The notes: generated by a model not told the origin, from the sequence alone. A DNA stretch of 64,000 nucleotides from CAYOPZ01 sp964406005 (GCA_964406005.1 CAYOPZ010000016.1:1-64000), one strand, 5' to 3'. Counted from the first letter of the stretch, positions 25,243 to 34,201 are shown. Numbers and translations are program-made.

Positions 25243-25983
25243 ATGAACAGACTCATCATTCTGACAGGGCCCTCCTGCATCGGCAAAAGCCCCCTCGATA
25301 AAGCATTAAGAAGATTTTATCCTGAAATAAGGAACAATATGCAGAAACTTGTTCTATTCAATGACAGGGCTCCCAGGCCGGGTGAAATGGAAGGAGTGGA
25401 TTATTATTTCAGGAAACGGGAGGAAATCGAAGCCTTCCGGCTCGAGGGAAATTACATTGTCATGGGTGTACGCGGAGATCTTCAGGCACTCAACCTGAAG
25501 GAATTGTCTGGCATGCTCAAGAAGAGCAATGTCTTCTACGAAGGGAACCCCTATGTCGCGGAAAACCTGCAAACCCACCCCCAGTTGAAGGATTATCCCA
25601 AACTCAGTGTTTTTCTTTCCCCCCTGTCCATGGAAGAAATCAATTATTTCAGGGATCCCGGCCGCAATGTCAGGCTTCCTGACCTGGTTACCGAGATCAT
25701 GAGGCGGAAGCATCTGCGACGTAAAACCCGACAGAAGCTGCAACTGTCGCAGCTTGACCTGGACGATATTGAGGTAAGGGCGTCCAATACCTACCGTGAG
25801 ATGAAAATGGCATGGCAGTTCGATTACATCATTCCAAACCACGACGGGGAGGACAGTGACAACTGGGAAGGTTTCTACTACCCCATCGGGGATGCCCGTA
25901 AAACCATGCTTCTGTTTGTCGAACTGCTCGGTGGGCAGAAGGCCGAGGGAGTTGAAAAATGGAATAAAAAGCTGCTCAAATAA
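25243..25983 (+). CDS. Guanylate-kinase-like P-loop protein
   Basis: 246 residues. The N-terminal P-loop reads LTGPSCIGKSP, and RAPRPGEMEGVDYYFRKREE matches the GMP-binding segment of guanylate kinases (RPPRPGEvdGvDYhFv). The domain is longer than bacterial Gmk (about 200 residues), with an inserted basic helix (MRRKHLRRKTRQKL). The fit is to the guanylate-kinase fold, not necessarily to GMP phosphorylation; it may be a divergent nucleotide kinase or a scaffold-like domain. It is co-transcribed with the ARM-like protein upstream. A short inverted repeat (CCGGAT 25987-25992 / ATCCGG 26003-26008) lies just past its stop. Confidence 0.7.
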   Translation: MNRLIILTGPSCIGKSPLDKALRRFYPEIRNNMQKLVLFNDRAPRPGEMEGVDYYFRKREEIEAFRLEGNYIVMGVRGDLQALNLKELSGMLKKSNVFYEGNPYVAENLQTHPQLKDYPKLSVFLSPLSMEEINYFRDPGRNVRLPDLVTEIMRRKHLRRKTRQKLQLSQLDLDDIEVRASNTYREMKMAWQFDYIIPNHDGEDSDNWEGFYYPIGDARKTMLLFVELLGGQKAEGVEKWNKKLLK

Positions 25984-25999
25984 AAACCGGATAAAAGGG

Positions 26000-26794
26000 C
26001 TAATCCGGATTCAGCTTCCTTGCAAGCCTGAAAAACAGGGAAGGGAAAAACCTCCGGATATGGACCATGGTCAGTTCCCTGCCTCCGATGAGGACCTCAC
26101 GTTTCCTGCGGCAGATGGCATCGAGGTATTTCCTTGCACAGAGATCCGCCCTTATACCTCCGGCCTGGCCTGCACTCATCCGGCCATACTCAGTCCCATC
26201 CTTCGTAAGTGCGTGCATCGAAATATTTGTCCGGACCCTTCCCGGCATGGCAACAGTGACTGAGATATTCCGATCGGCCAGCTCAATGCCCAGGGTTTCG
26301 AAAAAACCCAGTACTGCATGTTTGGATGCGGAATAGGCTGACCTTAACGGGAATCCGAATTTTCCTGTAATGCTGCTTGTTACGGCAATATACCCATTTC
26401 CTTTTTCGATCATGGAAGGCAGCAAGGCCTTGGTCAGGATCACAGCCCCGAAGTAATTGATATTCATGATGCGGTAATCCACTTCAAGTGAAGTCTCCCA
26501 GGCAAAAGACCGCTGGCTGATGCCCCCGTTATTGATCAGTACATCGACAGACCTGAACTTTTCGAGGGCAAGCGCTACGGCATTTTCAACCGATTCCCTG
26601 CTTGACAGGTCGAACGGCAGGGACATGACTTCAGTGCCCTCTGACCTGCATCGTTCGGATACCTCTTTCAGCTTTGTCTCATCGATATCACTCAGAATGA
26701 CACTTGCCCCGTATTCCACCGCCTTATATGCCAGCGCTTCCCCGATGCCCGAAGCGGAACCCGTGATCCAGATTACCTTGTCTTTAAACTTCAT
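26000..26794 (-). CDS. Short-chain dehydrogenase/reductase
   Basis: About 264 residues from the ATG at 26794 (MKFKDKVIWITGS); an upstream in-frame ATG at 26818 adds a poor-fitting octapeptide. The NAD(P) motif TGSASGIG (about residue 11) and the SDR active site, with Tyr-x-x-x-Lys in SAYSASKHAV and Ser in the preceding VTSSITG, are intact. Classical SDRs oxidise or reduce alcohols and ketones; the substrate is not evident. The C-terminal tail ends in FRLARKLNPD. The gene is leftward and converges with the guanylate-kinase-like gene, so it is an isolated unit. Confidence 0.83.
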   Translation of the reverse strand: MKFKDKVIWITGSASGIGEALAYKAVEYGASVILSDIDETKLKEVSERCRSEGTEVMSLPFDLSSRESVENAVALALEKFRSVDVLINNGGISQRSFAWETSLEVDYRIMNINYFGAVILTKALLPSMIEKGNGYIAVTSSITGKFGFPLRSAYSASKHAVLGFFETLGIELADRNISVTVAMPGRVRTNISMHALTKDGTEYGRMSAGQAGGIRADLCARKYLDAICRRKREVLIGGRELTMVHIRRFFPSLFFRLARKLNPD

Positions 26795-26842
26795 GTTGCA
26801 GTTGGCATGGAATTCCAAAAATATGAATTAATTTGCTGGATC

Positions 26843-27532
26843 ATGAATATTCAGATACTGCAATTGGTCGAAGGAGCCAGGAAAGCCAGTGGGCTGACCG
26901 TCATAATCGATGTATTCAGGGCGTTTTCGACCGCATGCTACATCATCGGAAATGGTGCGGAAAAAATCCTTGCGGTGGGTCAGGTGGAAACGGCTTTCCG
27001 GCTCAGGGAGAAACATCCTGAGTATATAATAATGGGAGAACGGAAGGAGAAAATGGTTCCGGGATTTGACTTCGGGAATTCCCCTTATCAGGTCGAACAT
27101 ATTGATTTCAGGGGCAAAACCGTGATTCAAACCACCAGCGCAGGTACACGGGGACTTGTAAATGCAAGCGGGGCCAGTGAGATTATAACAGGCAGCTTTG
27201 TAAATGCGGGGGCCGTTCAGCAGTACATTCAATCCCGGTCACCCGATGCCGTTTCACTTGTCTGTATGGGCTATGGCGCCGAACGGCCCATTGAAGAAGA
27301 CACCTGTTGTGCAGAATACATCAGCAGGGGCCTCAACGGACTGAAGACAGATTACAACGGCATGACCGAAAAAATCAGGGAAACCAGCGGTGCCCGGTTT
27401 TTTGATGCAAAAAACCAGGATTACAATCCTTCCTCGGACTTTTATCTTTGCCTGCATCTGAACCGTTTTGATTTCATCCTGCGGGCGAAAAAAATAGATA
27501 TGGATATGGTTCAACTGGATAAGATCAGATAA
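26843..27532 (+). CDS. comB: 2-phosphosulfolactate phosphatase (ComB family)
   Basis: 229 residues from the ATG at 26843 (MNIQILQLVEGARKASG). A more upstream ATG would add 12 residues. The family marks are VIIDVFRAFST near the N-terminus, GFDFGNSPYQV, and TTSAGTRGL. ComB removes phosphate from 2-phosphosulfolactate, a step in sulfolactate/coenzyme M-type pathways; in bacteria this may serve sulfonate metabolism. No other gene of that pathway is visible here, so the physiological role is open. The DUF1697 gene starts 12 bp after its stop and the thioredoxin follows. Confidence 0.82.
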   Translation: MNIQILQLVEGARKASGLTVIIDVFRAFSTACYIIGNGAEKILAVGQVETAFRLREKHPEYIIMGERKEKMVPGFDFGNSPYQVEHIDFRGKTVIQTTSAGTRGLVNASGASEIITGSFVNAGAVQQYIQSRSPDAVSLVCMGYGAERPIEEDTCCAEYISRGLNGLKTDYNGMTEKIRETSGARFFDAKNQDYNPSSDFYLCLHLNRFDFILRAKKIDMDMVQLDKIR

Positions 27533-27544
27533 AAATCAGCCTTT

Positions 27545-28105
27545 ATGGAAACTTACATCGCATTATTAAGAGGGATCAATGTGAGTGGGCAAAATAAAAT
27601 CAGAATGGCTGATTTAAGATCATGCCTGACCGAACTGGGATGCAGGGATGTGCAGACATACATTCAAAGCGGGAATGCGATCTTCAGGCATGAAAAAATG
27701 GAGAGGGGGGCCATGGGAAAAAAGATCGAACAGAAGATCCTGGAAAAATACGGATTTCATGTTTCTGCCATCGTGATGACTCCATCCGGGCTGGAATCCG
27801 TAATCTCAGGAAATCCCTACCGTGACAATCCGGATAAAAATCCGGACTGCCTGTATGTGACCTTCCTTTCAGCCCCACCCGGACCGGCCAGTATTGTGAA
27901 GCTGGAAAGCATTGAAAGTGGTCCTGAAGAGTTTTCCATGGATGGAAGGACAATCTATTTATTCCTTCCGCACGGATACGGAAGGGCGAAAATGAATAAC
28001 GTTTTCCTTGAAAACAAACTGAATTTAAGGGCAACGACACGAAACTGGAAAACGGTAAATAAATTAGCGGAATTAACAAATGAGAATCAGGCAAAGAATA
28101 CTTGA
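27545..28105 (+). CDS. DUF1697 family protein
   Basis: 186 residues, cytosolic. The N-terminal ETYIALLRGINVSGQNKIRMADLR and the IQSGNAIF pattern are characteristic of DUF1697, a widespread bacterial family without an assigned function. The last 26 bases overlap the thioredoxin-like gene, which is translated in a different frame. It begins 12 bp after comB. There is no active-site pattern I can assign. Confidence 0.85.
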   Translation: METYIALLRGINVSGQNKIRMADLRSCLTELGCRDVQTYIQSGNAIFRHEKMERGAMGKKIEQKILEKYGFHVSAIVMTPSGLESVISGNPYRDNPDKNPDCLYVTFLSAPPGPASIVKLESIESGPEEFSMDGRTIYLFLPHGYGRAKMNNVFLENKLNLRATTRNWKTVNKLAELTNENQAKNT

Positions 28106-28682
28106 CTATTTCAGAAGCAAGCCGCCTTTCAAAATCACAGCGGATATGCTGTTTTATCTTTTGCTGCTTTCCCTGATCCTGCCGTTTTCGAGAAAGTATG
28201 TGGCAACGGGGCTGAACAAAATCGTCATGCACAGACCTTCTGTATACCCCGAAAACCGTCAGGAAATCCTGGCTCCTGCGGATTATGACTGGATCATGGT
28301 GGATCTTGATGGCCGGGAAGTTTCTTTCAGCCGGTTCCGCGGGGAAGCGGTCTTCCTGAATTTCTGGGCAACATGGTGCCCGCCCTGCCGGGCTGAGATG
28401 CCCAATATTCAGCGATTGTACGAGAGGTACGGGGAGCAATTGAATTTTGTCCTGGCAAGCAATGAAAGCAAAGATGTATTGTCTGATTATTTGACTGAGA
28501 ATGGATTCCGGATGCCGGTTTACAGGATGGTACAGAATCCTCCCGAGATACTGCAGGCGTCTTCCCTTCCCACCACACTGGTGATCACACCCGAGGGACG
28601 GATTGCGGTCAGGAAAACAGGGGCGGCACGCTGGGACGGAAAATTCTTTGTGGAATTTCTCGCGGAAATGCTCCGGGAATGA
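28080..28682 (+). CDS. TlpA-like membrane-anchored thioredoxin
   Basis: 200 residues. A membrane helix (about 23-42, MLFYLLLLSLILPF) anchors a periplasmic domain with the active site FWATWCPPCRAEMP and the cis-Pro region SLPTTLVITPEG. This is the TlpA/ResA layout for reducing or oxidising periplasmic Cys residues, for example in cytochrome c maturation or in reducing MsrA-type enzymes. The 26-bp overlap with the DUF1697 gene suggests translational coupling. No cytochrome maturation genes are adjacent. Confidence 0.87.
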   Translation: MRIRQRILDYFRSKPPFKITADMLFYLLLLSLILPFSRKYVATGLNKIVMHRPSVYPENRQEILAPADYDWIMVDLDGREVSFSRFRGEAVFLNFWATWCPPCRAEMPNIQRLYERYGEQLNFVLASNESKDVLSDYLTENGFRMPVYRMVQNPPEILQASSLPTTLVITPEGRIAVRKTGAARWDGKFFVEFLAEMLRE

Positions 28683-28701
28683 TCCCGTCGAACTTCATGC
28701 T

Positions 28702-29817
28702 TCAGGCTGCTTTGCGATACCGCCAGGTGGCCAGGAAAAGAATCAGGATGGAATACACGCCCAGGCTGTAAAACTCCCGTGAGATATCACCGAATCCCGA
28801 TCCCTTCAACAATATCATCCTGTTGACCTTGATGAAATAAGCCATGGGGTTGATCGTATTGATCCTTATGGCCCAGTCTGGCATGCTTTCCGCGGGTGTA
28901 AAAACACCTGCCATCAGGATAAAAGTGACCAGGAAGAAAAAAACCACGAACATCACCTGCATTTGCGTGTTCGAGATGGCAGACAGAAAAAGGCCTATGC
29001 CCATTGCCACAAACAGGTATAGGGATGCAAAGGCAAACAACAGAAGGAAGCTTCCCTCGGTGGGCAGGCGGAAGAATATCTTCCCCACAAAGAGTCCGAA
29101 GCTCAGTTCCAGCAAAGCAATGATCCAGAACGGCACAAGCTTGCCGACAATAAACTGGTATTTGCGGATGGGTGTTACATTGATCTGTTCCGCTGTCCCC
29201 AGTTCCTTTTCCCTGACAAGGTTAAGGGCTGTCAGGATCATCCCTATTACGGTTACCAGGATCACCAGTATTCCCGGCAGCATGTAAATTTTATAATCCA
29301 GGTCAGGATTGTACCAGAAAGAATGCATTATATTGATCCGAAGGTTTCCCCCTTCCGCCGGCCCGAGCCTTTCAACAAGTATGTTGGAATTGAAATCACG
29401 GATCACGGAAGTGGCATAAGCGTTTGCAAGTCCTGCTGAAGTCGCATTCACGGCATCCAGAAGGATCTGTACCTGTGCTTTCCCTTCCCTGACCAGATCC
29501 CTTTCAAATCCCCGGGGGATATGCAGTACCATGTCGGCATCGTTGGCCCTGAGCCGGTCTTCCGCCTGGTTTATGGAAAAACTGAAACCCTGCATTCTGA
29601 AAAAGGGCGAGCCGCCGAATTTACTGACCATCCGGCGTGAATAGGACGACATATCATTGTCTACCACCACGACTTCAATGTTTTTCATTTCCAGCGTGGC
29701 GGCATACACCAGGACGATCAGCTGCACCAGCGGAACGATAAAGATTACGGGCAGCATGACCCTGTCCCTGAAGATCTGAATGAATTCTTTCTGCAATATG
29801 TACCTGATGGTTCTCAC
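28702..29817 (-). CDS. ABC-2 type permease of the efflux operon (second permease)
   Basis: About 371 residues from a GTG at 29817, one base after the preceding permease's stop; an in-frame ATG at 29859 would overlap that gene by 41 bp. The layout is one N-terminal membrane helix, a large periplasmic loop, then five C-terminal helices. The LNLVREKELGTAEQINVTPI segment is the coupling region typical of YbhS/YbhR-type permeases. It partners the other permease and the two ATPases to form a YbhFSR-like exporter of drugs or toxic ions. It is the last gene of the operon. Confidence 0.85.
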   Translation of the reverse strand: MRTIRYILQKEFIQIFRDRVMLPVIFIVPLVQLIVLVYAATLEMKNIEVVVVDNDMSSYSRRMVSKFGGSPFFRMQGFSFSINQAEDRLRANDADMVLHIPRGFERDLVREGKAQVQILLDAVNATSAGLANAYATSVIRDFNSNILVERLGPAEGGNLRINIMHSFWYNPDLDYKIYMLPGILVILVTVIGMILTALNLVREKELGTAEQINVTPIRKYQFIVGKLVPFWIIALLELSFGLFVGKIFFRLPTEGSFLLLFAFASLYLFVAMGIGLFLSAISNTQMQVMFVVFFFLVTFILMAGVFTPAESMPDWAIRINTINPMAYFIKVNRMILLKGSGFGDISREFYSLGVYSILILFLATWRYRKAA

Positions 29818-29818
29818 A

Positions 29819-30925
29819 TCAATCCAGCCTGATTTTAAATCTGCGGACGGAATTCGCAATGAAAAACAATAACATACAGGACAAAACGACCGTCTCCTTC
29901 CATATAAATGCCAGTCCTGTTCCCTTCAGCATAATGCTCTTGACGATGACGATGAAATACCTGGCCGGGACGATATAGCTCAGCCATTGCAGTATCCGGG
30001 GCATATTCTCGACAGGAAAAATAAAACCGGAAAGAAGAATGGTAGGCATCAATAACGTGATCATGGACAGGAACATGGCCATCTGCTGTGTTTCGACAAG
30101 GGTTGAAATGAAGATTCCCAGGGAAAGGGCCACACTGATGAACAACAGGCATTCGAGCATCAGCAGGGAAAGGCTGCCCAGCACGGGCAGCCCGAATACG
30201 AAATACCCCAGTGCAATGATGGTGACCGTATTCACGAAGGAGAGCCCCACATAGGGAGTTACCTTGCCCAGTACGATCTGCAAAGGTTTTAGCGGAGAAA
30301 CCAGAAGCGCTTCCATCGTACCGAACTCCTTTTCCCTTGTTATCGATATGGAGGTCATGAGTGCCGAAACGATCATCAGGATTATTGCCATCGTTCCGGG
30401 CACAAACATATACGCTCCTTCCATGTTCTCATTATACATCATCCTGATCTCGGGAATGATCCGCATGCCGCTCCCGTTTTCCTGTTCTGATTCCTCCAGG
30501 TAATCCCGGATCATTGCAGAAGTATAATTTACCACCAGGCTGGCGGAGTTTGCATCCGAGGCATCCGCCAGCAATTGCATATCCGCCTGTTTCTCCCGCA
30601 TCAGCCTTTCCCCGAATCCCGGCTCGAAAACGATGATCTCTTTGACTTTGCCCTTCCTGAATTTCTCTTCGATCTGACGGCTGCTTTCAATATACCCGTC
30701 AAAAATGAAGTATTCCGAAGCCATGATCTTGTTCGTGATATCCCGCGTATGTTTGTCAGGCGACGGATCCAGCACCGCCACCCTGATGTCCTTCAGCTCA
30801 TTGGTCACGACAAACCCGAATACCAGCAGCTGAATTCCGGGCAATACGAACAATATCAGAAGTGTTCTGTAATCCCTCAGAATGTGGTTCAATTCCTTTA
30901 TGACAAATCCTGCAAATCTTTTCAA
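29819..30925 (-). CDS. ABC-2 type permease of the efflux operon (first permease)
   Basis: 368 residues. Its start is a TTG directly after the TAA of the upstream ATPase gene (TAATTG); no in-frame ATG is close. The N-terminus MKRFAGFVIKELNHILRDYRTLLILF is the usual ABC-2 first helix with a cytoplasmic lead-in. The SISITREKEFGTMEALLVSPLKP segment is the ATPase-coupling region, followed by five C-terminal helices. The two permeases should form a heterodimer. The adjacency without a gap points to translational coupling. Confidence 0.85.
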   Translation of the reverse strand: MKRFAGFVIKELNHILRDYRTLLILFVLPGIQLLVFGFVVTNELKDIRVAVLDPSPDKHTRDITNKIMASEYFIFDGYIESSRQIEEKFRKGKVKEIIVFEPGFGERLMREKQADMQLLADASDANSASLVVNYTSAMIRDYLEESEQENGSGMRIIPEIRMMYNENMEGAYMFVPGTMAIILMIVSALMTSISITREKEFGTMEALLVSPLKPLQIVLGKVTPYVGLSFVNTVTIIALGYFVFGLPVLGSLSLLMLECLLFISVALSLGIFISTLVETQQMAMFLSMITLLMPTILLSGFIFPVENMPRILQWLSYIVPARYFIVIVKSIMLKGTGLAFIWKETVVLSCMLLFFIANSVRRFKIRLD

Positions 30926-31660
30926 TTACCTGGCAATTTTAAGAAATACCTCATCCATGTTCTTCGCTCCGTACTTTTGCTTCAGTTCTGCAGGGGAACC
31001 TATGGCCTCGATCCTGCCGGCCTCCATGATACTGACACGGTCACAGTATTCCGCCTCATCCATATAGTGCGTTGTAACAAATACAGTGATCCCGTCGTGA
31101 GAGGCCGAGTATATCAGATCCCAGAACTGTCTTCTTGTCACCGGGTCCACTCCCCCCGTGGGTTCATCCAGGAAAACGATGCTGGGATGGTGAAAAACAG
31201 CTACGGAAAAGGCCAGTTTCTGGCGCCATCCGAGCGGCAGGTCCCGGATCAGTCTGTTACGGACATGCTCCAGTTCAAGGGTTTCAAGCAACTGGTCGGT
31301 ACGCTCCCTGATAAACTTTGCACTCAATCCGTATATGGCAGCATAAAACCGGATGTTCTCATATACCTTAAGGTCTTCGTACAATGAAAATCTCTGGCTC
31401 ATATAACCAATATTCCTTTTGATCTTTTCGCGATCTGTATATACATTGAAGCCTGCAACGGTAAGCGATCCGCTCGTGGGAAAGGACAACCCGCAGAGAA
31501 TACGGAGAGCCGTGGTCTTGCCGGCTCCGTTTGCACCAAGAAACCCGAATATCTCCCCCCTGTAAACCTCAAAACTGAGATGATCGTTCGCGGTAAAATC
31601 TCCGAATTTCTTTACCAGGCCTTCTACCTTTATTACGGTTTCCCTTGTATTCATCAGCAT
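30926..31660 (-). CDS. ABC transporter ATP-binding protein of the efflux operon (second ATPase)
   Basis: 244 residues. Walker A is GANGAGKTT and Walker B is VFLDEPTGGVD, with TTHYMDEAEYCDR following. The signature is the degenerate LPLGWRQ instead of LSGGQ, as I recall from the C-terminal domain of YbhF-like ATPases. In such systems one of the two composite ATP sites is weak. It begins 4 bp after the other ATPase gene. The two separate ATPases here correspond to the two halves of E. coli YbhF. Confidence 0.85.
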   Translation of the reverse strand: MLMNTRETVIKVEGLVKKFGDFTANDHLSFEVYRGEIFGFLGANGAGKTTALRILCGLSFPTSGSLTVAGFNVYTDREKIKRNIGYMSQRFSLYEDLKVYENIRFYAAIYGLSAKFIRERTDQLLETLELEHVRNRLIRDLPLGWRQKLAFSVAVFHHPSIVFLDEPTGGVDPVTRRQFWDLIYSASHDGITVFVTTHYMDEAEYCDRVSIMEAGRIEAIGSPAELKQKYGAKNMDEVFLKIAR

Positions 31661-31664
31661 ATAT

Positions 31665-32582
31665 TCATTTTTCCGTCATCAACTCCATGAAACAATCTTC
31701 GATGCCCGGAAGTATCTTCATGGCGTGAATATCTTCATGCCTCCTGCGAAGCAGGTATTCTTTCAGTTCTGTTCCGGCATCCTCTTCCCTTCGAAAAGTC
31801 ACATGCAGATACTGTCCGAAAAGAAATACCGATCTTGTGTTTTCGTATGCTTCAACATCCTGTTTCAGCCTGTATATATCCCCTGTCCGCACAGCCCATA
31901 AATCAAAACCATAGCCGGCAACAATATTCTCCGGCCTGTCAATGGTCAGCAGTCTGCCCTGCTGTATCAATGCTACGCGTTCGCATCGCGCCGCTTCATC
32001 CATATAGGAAGTGGATACCACGATGGTTATGTTTTTGCCTTTTAAGCGCATCAGCATCTCCCAGAATTCCTTTCTCGAGACTGCATCCACACCTGTTGTA
32101 GGCTCGTCCAGGATCAGTATGTGAGGCCTGTGGATCAATGCGCAGGAGAGCGCAAGCTTCTGCTTCATCCCGCCTGAAAGTTTACCGGCGCGCCGTTTTC
32201 CGAAAGGTTCAATATGCGCATAGATATCGCTTATCATATCGTAATTGTCTTCCACCGTGGTTCCGAAAACCGTCGCGTAAAAACGCAGGTTTTCCTCGAC
32301 CGTCAGGTCCTGGTAAAGGGAAAACCTGCCGGGCATGTATCCGGTGATGCCCCTGATCTTCCTGAAATCCCCGACCACATCGAATCCTTCAACGGTAACG
32401 CTGCCCGAACCGGGCAAAAGAAGTGTGGTCAGGATACGAAAAAGTGAAGTTTTGCCGGCGCCGTCCGGACCGATCAAACCGAACAGCTCGCCCCTGTTTA
32501 CAGAAAATGTAATGTCCCGCAGTGCAGAAACATCTCCATATGTTTTGGATAGGTTCCTGATATCTATTGATGGTTCATTCAT
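31665..32582 (-). CDS. ABC transporter ATP-binding protein of the efflux operon (first ATPase)
   Basis: 305 residues from the ATG at 32582 (MNEPSIDIRNLSKTYGD), chosen because the domain starts here and the ATG overlaps the end of the amidotransferase gene by 8 bp. Longer in-frame extensions reach 32714 but run through that gene. Walker A is GPDGAGKTS, the signature is KLSGGMKQK and Walker B is LILDEPTTGVD. The C-terminal 60 residues are an extra domain as in YbhF-like ATPases. With the LPLG-type partner it should give one canonical and one degenerate site per dimer. Confidence 0.86.
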   Translation of the reverse strand: MNEPSIDIRNLSKTYGDVSALRDITFSVNRGELFGLIGPDGAGKTSLFRILTTLLLPGSGSVTVEGFDVVGDFRKIRGITGYMPGRFSLYQDLTVEENLRFYATVFGTTVEDNYDMISDIYAHIEPFGKRRAGKLSGGMKQKLALSCALIHRPHILILDEPTTGVDAVSRKEFWEMLMRLKGKNITIVVSTSYMDEAARCERVALIQQGRLLTIDRPENIVAGYGFDLWAVRTGDIYRLKQDVEAYENTRSVFLFGQYLHVTFRREEDAGTELKEYLLRRRHEDIHAMKILPGIEDCFMELMTEK

Positions 32583-33294
32583 TATCCGGTGTATTGACCT
32601 GGATGTCTCGGAGAAAGGACCCGAGCATGCCGTACAATAATTCACGATTCCTGTGGCGATGCGGCAGGCCCCGGAGCAGTTCCCGTTTTTTCTGTACATA
32701 AGGACTGTCATCAAGATCTCTCACACCGTGTTTTATAAGCCCCTCAACAAGTACGGGCGTCACCTCCAGATGAAACTGAAGGGCCAGCACCTGCCGGGCC
32801 AGCAGAAAACCCTGATTGGTACATGCCTCAGAGCTGCCAATATTCCGGGCTTTCGAAGGAATGTCAAAGGTTTCTCCGTGCCAGTGAAAGGCGGTAAAAG
32901 TGCCGGGCAGCGGGCGGAAAATGTCATCCTCCCGCAAAGCAGGGTCCACATCTACTGGGAACCAGCCGATCTCTTTCTGCGAACAGGGATAAACGCTCGT
33001 TCCCATGACATCAGCAAGAAGCTGCGCTCCGAGGCAGATGCCCAGCACCCTGACACCCGTTTCTATACATGATCTGAGAAAGGATTTTTCAGCCTCCAGC
33101 CAGGGAAATTTATCCGTATCGTGAACACTCATAGGCCCTCCCATTACCAGAAGGAAATCAACCTCTTCCGGATCGGGAAGCGCATCTTTTTCATACAGCG
33201 GCCAGCGCGTTAATGTCTCGTTCCTCTCACGAAGGAAATCTTCCACATACCCCGGCCCTTCGAAGGGCACATGCATAATACAATGGGATCTCAC
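32575..33294 (-). CDS. Class I glutamine amidotransferase inserted in the efflux operon
   Basis: 239 residues from a GTG at 33294, which overlaps the HlyD stop as GTGA; an in-frame ATG lies at 33276. The catalytic Cys is in LGICLGAQLLADVMG and the His/Glu pair in LALQFHLEVT, so the class I triad is intact. The family hydrolyses Gln amide or related gamma-glutamyl bonds. It is usually a standalone GMP-synthase-like protein, and here it stands between the membrane fusion protein and the ATPases. It is not a normal component of YbhGFSR-type exporters, so a link to the exported compound is plausible but unproven. Confidence 0.83.
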   Translation of the reverse strand: MRSHCIMHVPFEGPGYVEDFLRERNETLTRWPLYEKDALPDPEEVDFLLVMGGPMSVHDTDKFPWLEAEKSFLRSCIETGVRVLGICLGAQLLADVMGTSVYPCSQKEIGWFPVDVDPALREDDIFRPLPGTFTAFHWHGETFDIPSKARNIGSSEACTNQGFLLARQVLALQFHLEVTPVLVEGLIKHGVRDLDDSPYVQKKRELLRGLPHRHRNRELLYGMLGSFLRDIQVNTPDNE

Positions 33295-34190
33295 TGGGAT
33301 TGATGTTTTTGCGGTGAAAAGACAATTTCCCCCGGCATGCCGATTTTCAGCCTTCCGTCGTTGGCTACCCCAACCTTTACGGCGTATACCAGGTTTACCC
33401 TTTCCTCCCTGGTCTGGATGATCTTGGGTGTAAATTCGGACTTGTTTGATATCCAGGTAACCACACCTTCAAGTTCAGGCTGTCCGGGATCATCTATGAT
33501 GACCCTTACTTTTTGTCCTGTGCGTATCCCGGACAGCTGGCTGCCGCTGATGTAAACCCTCAATACCATACTGTCGAGGTCGGCAATTTTATACAATGCC
33601 TTACCGGGCACGGCCATTTCAAAGGGCTCTGTATATGTCTCGAGAACGGTACCCTTCACCGGATTGGTGATGATGCTCCTTCTGATCTGGTCATCCAGGG
33701 TATTTATCTGTGCTTCAACGGTCCGGGCTTCCTTTTCTATGGTCAGGTAATTCGACCGGGTAGCTGCAATTTCATCATCAACGATTTCCAGCTGGCCTTC
33801 CAGGTCATCCATCTGCTTGCCCGTGGCCGCATTGTCATTAAATAATTTTTCGAGTCTTTCCTTTTCTGTAAGGAGGTTCTTTTTCCGGGTTTCCTGCACT
33901 TTAATCCGGGCACTGATCCCTTCCTTCTGTGAGCGAATGGCCTCTGCCTTTGCAAGTAACTGTTCACGTTGCAGCAACAGGGGCACGGTATCAATGTAGC
34001 CAAGCACCTTTCCGGCTGCCAGCCTCTCCCCTTCACGGACGGAAAACTCCATGATCTTTCCCTGGCATTCGGCAGGGATCAGGTATTCCACGCTTTCAAA
34101 ATTCCCGTAGGCATCCGAATGATTGTTCCTGCCCGAGCACCCTGTGAGGAGCACCGGGATCAATACAAGGTAAATCAGTTTTCTCATCAT
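33291..34190 (-). CDS. HlyD/YbhG-type membrane fusion lipoprotein
   Basis: 299 residues. The signal peptide ends in the lipobox LLTGC (about residue 18), giving an inner-membrane-tethered lipoprotein. A beta-barrel/lipoyl region (ECQGKIMEFSVREGERLAAGKVLGYID) flanks a long coiled coil (about 70-165: LAKAEAIRSQKEG, TEKERLEKLFNDN). It would bridge the permeases to TolC. It follows the TolC gene by 11 bp and overlaps the amidotransferase start by 4 bp. Confidence 0.88.
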   Translation of the reverse strand: MMRKLIYLVLIPVLLTGCSGRNNHSDAYGNFESVEYLIPAECQGKIMEFSVREGERLAAGKVLGYIDTVPLLLQREQLLAKAEAIRSQKEGISARIKVQETRKKNLLTEKERLEKLFNDNAATGKQMDDLEGQLEIVDDEIAATRSNYLTIEKEARTVEAQINTLDDQIRRSIITNPVKGTVLETYTEPFEMAVPGKALYKIADLDSMVLRVYISGSQLSGIRTGQKVRVIIDDPGQPELEGVVTWISNKSEFTPKIIQTREERVNLVYAVKVGVANDGRLKIGMPGEIVFSPQKHQSQ

Positions 34191-34201
34191 GATACTTTTT
34201 A

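Noticed and set aside
25987..26008. CCGGAT/ATCCGG inverted repeat as an intrinsic terminator
   Set aside because: The stem is only 6 bp, the loop is 10 bases and no T-run follows; it also overlaps the end of the SDR gene, so chance is likely.
32583..32714. Longer N-terminal extension of the first ATPase (start at 32714)
   Set aside because: The added residues lie inside the amidotransferase gene and do not resemble an ABC domain; the ATG at 32582 directly precedes the conserved domain.
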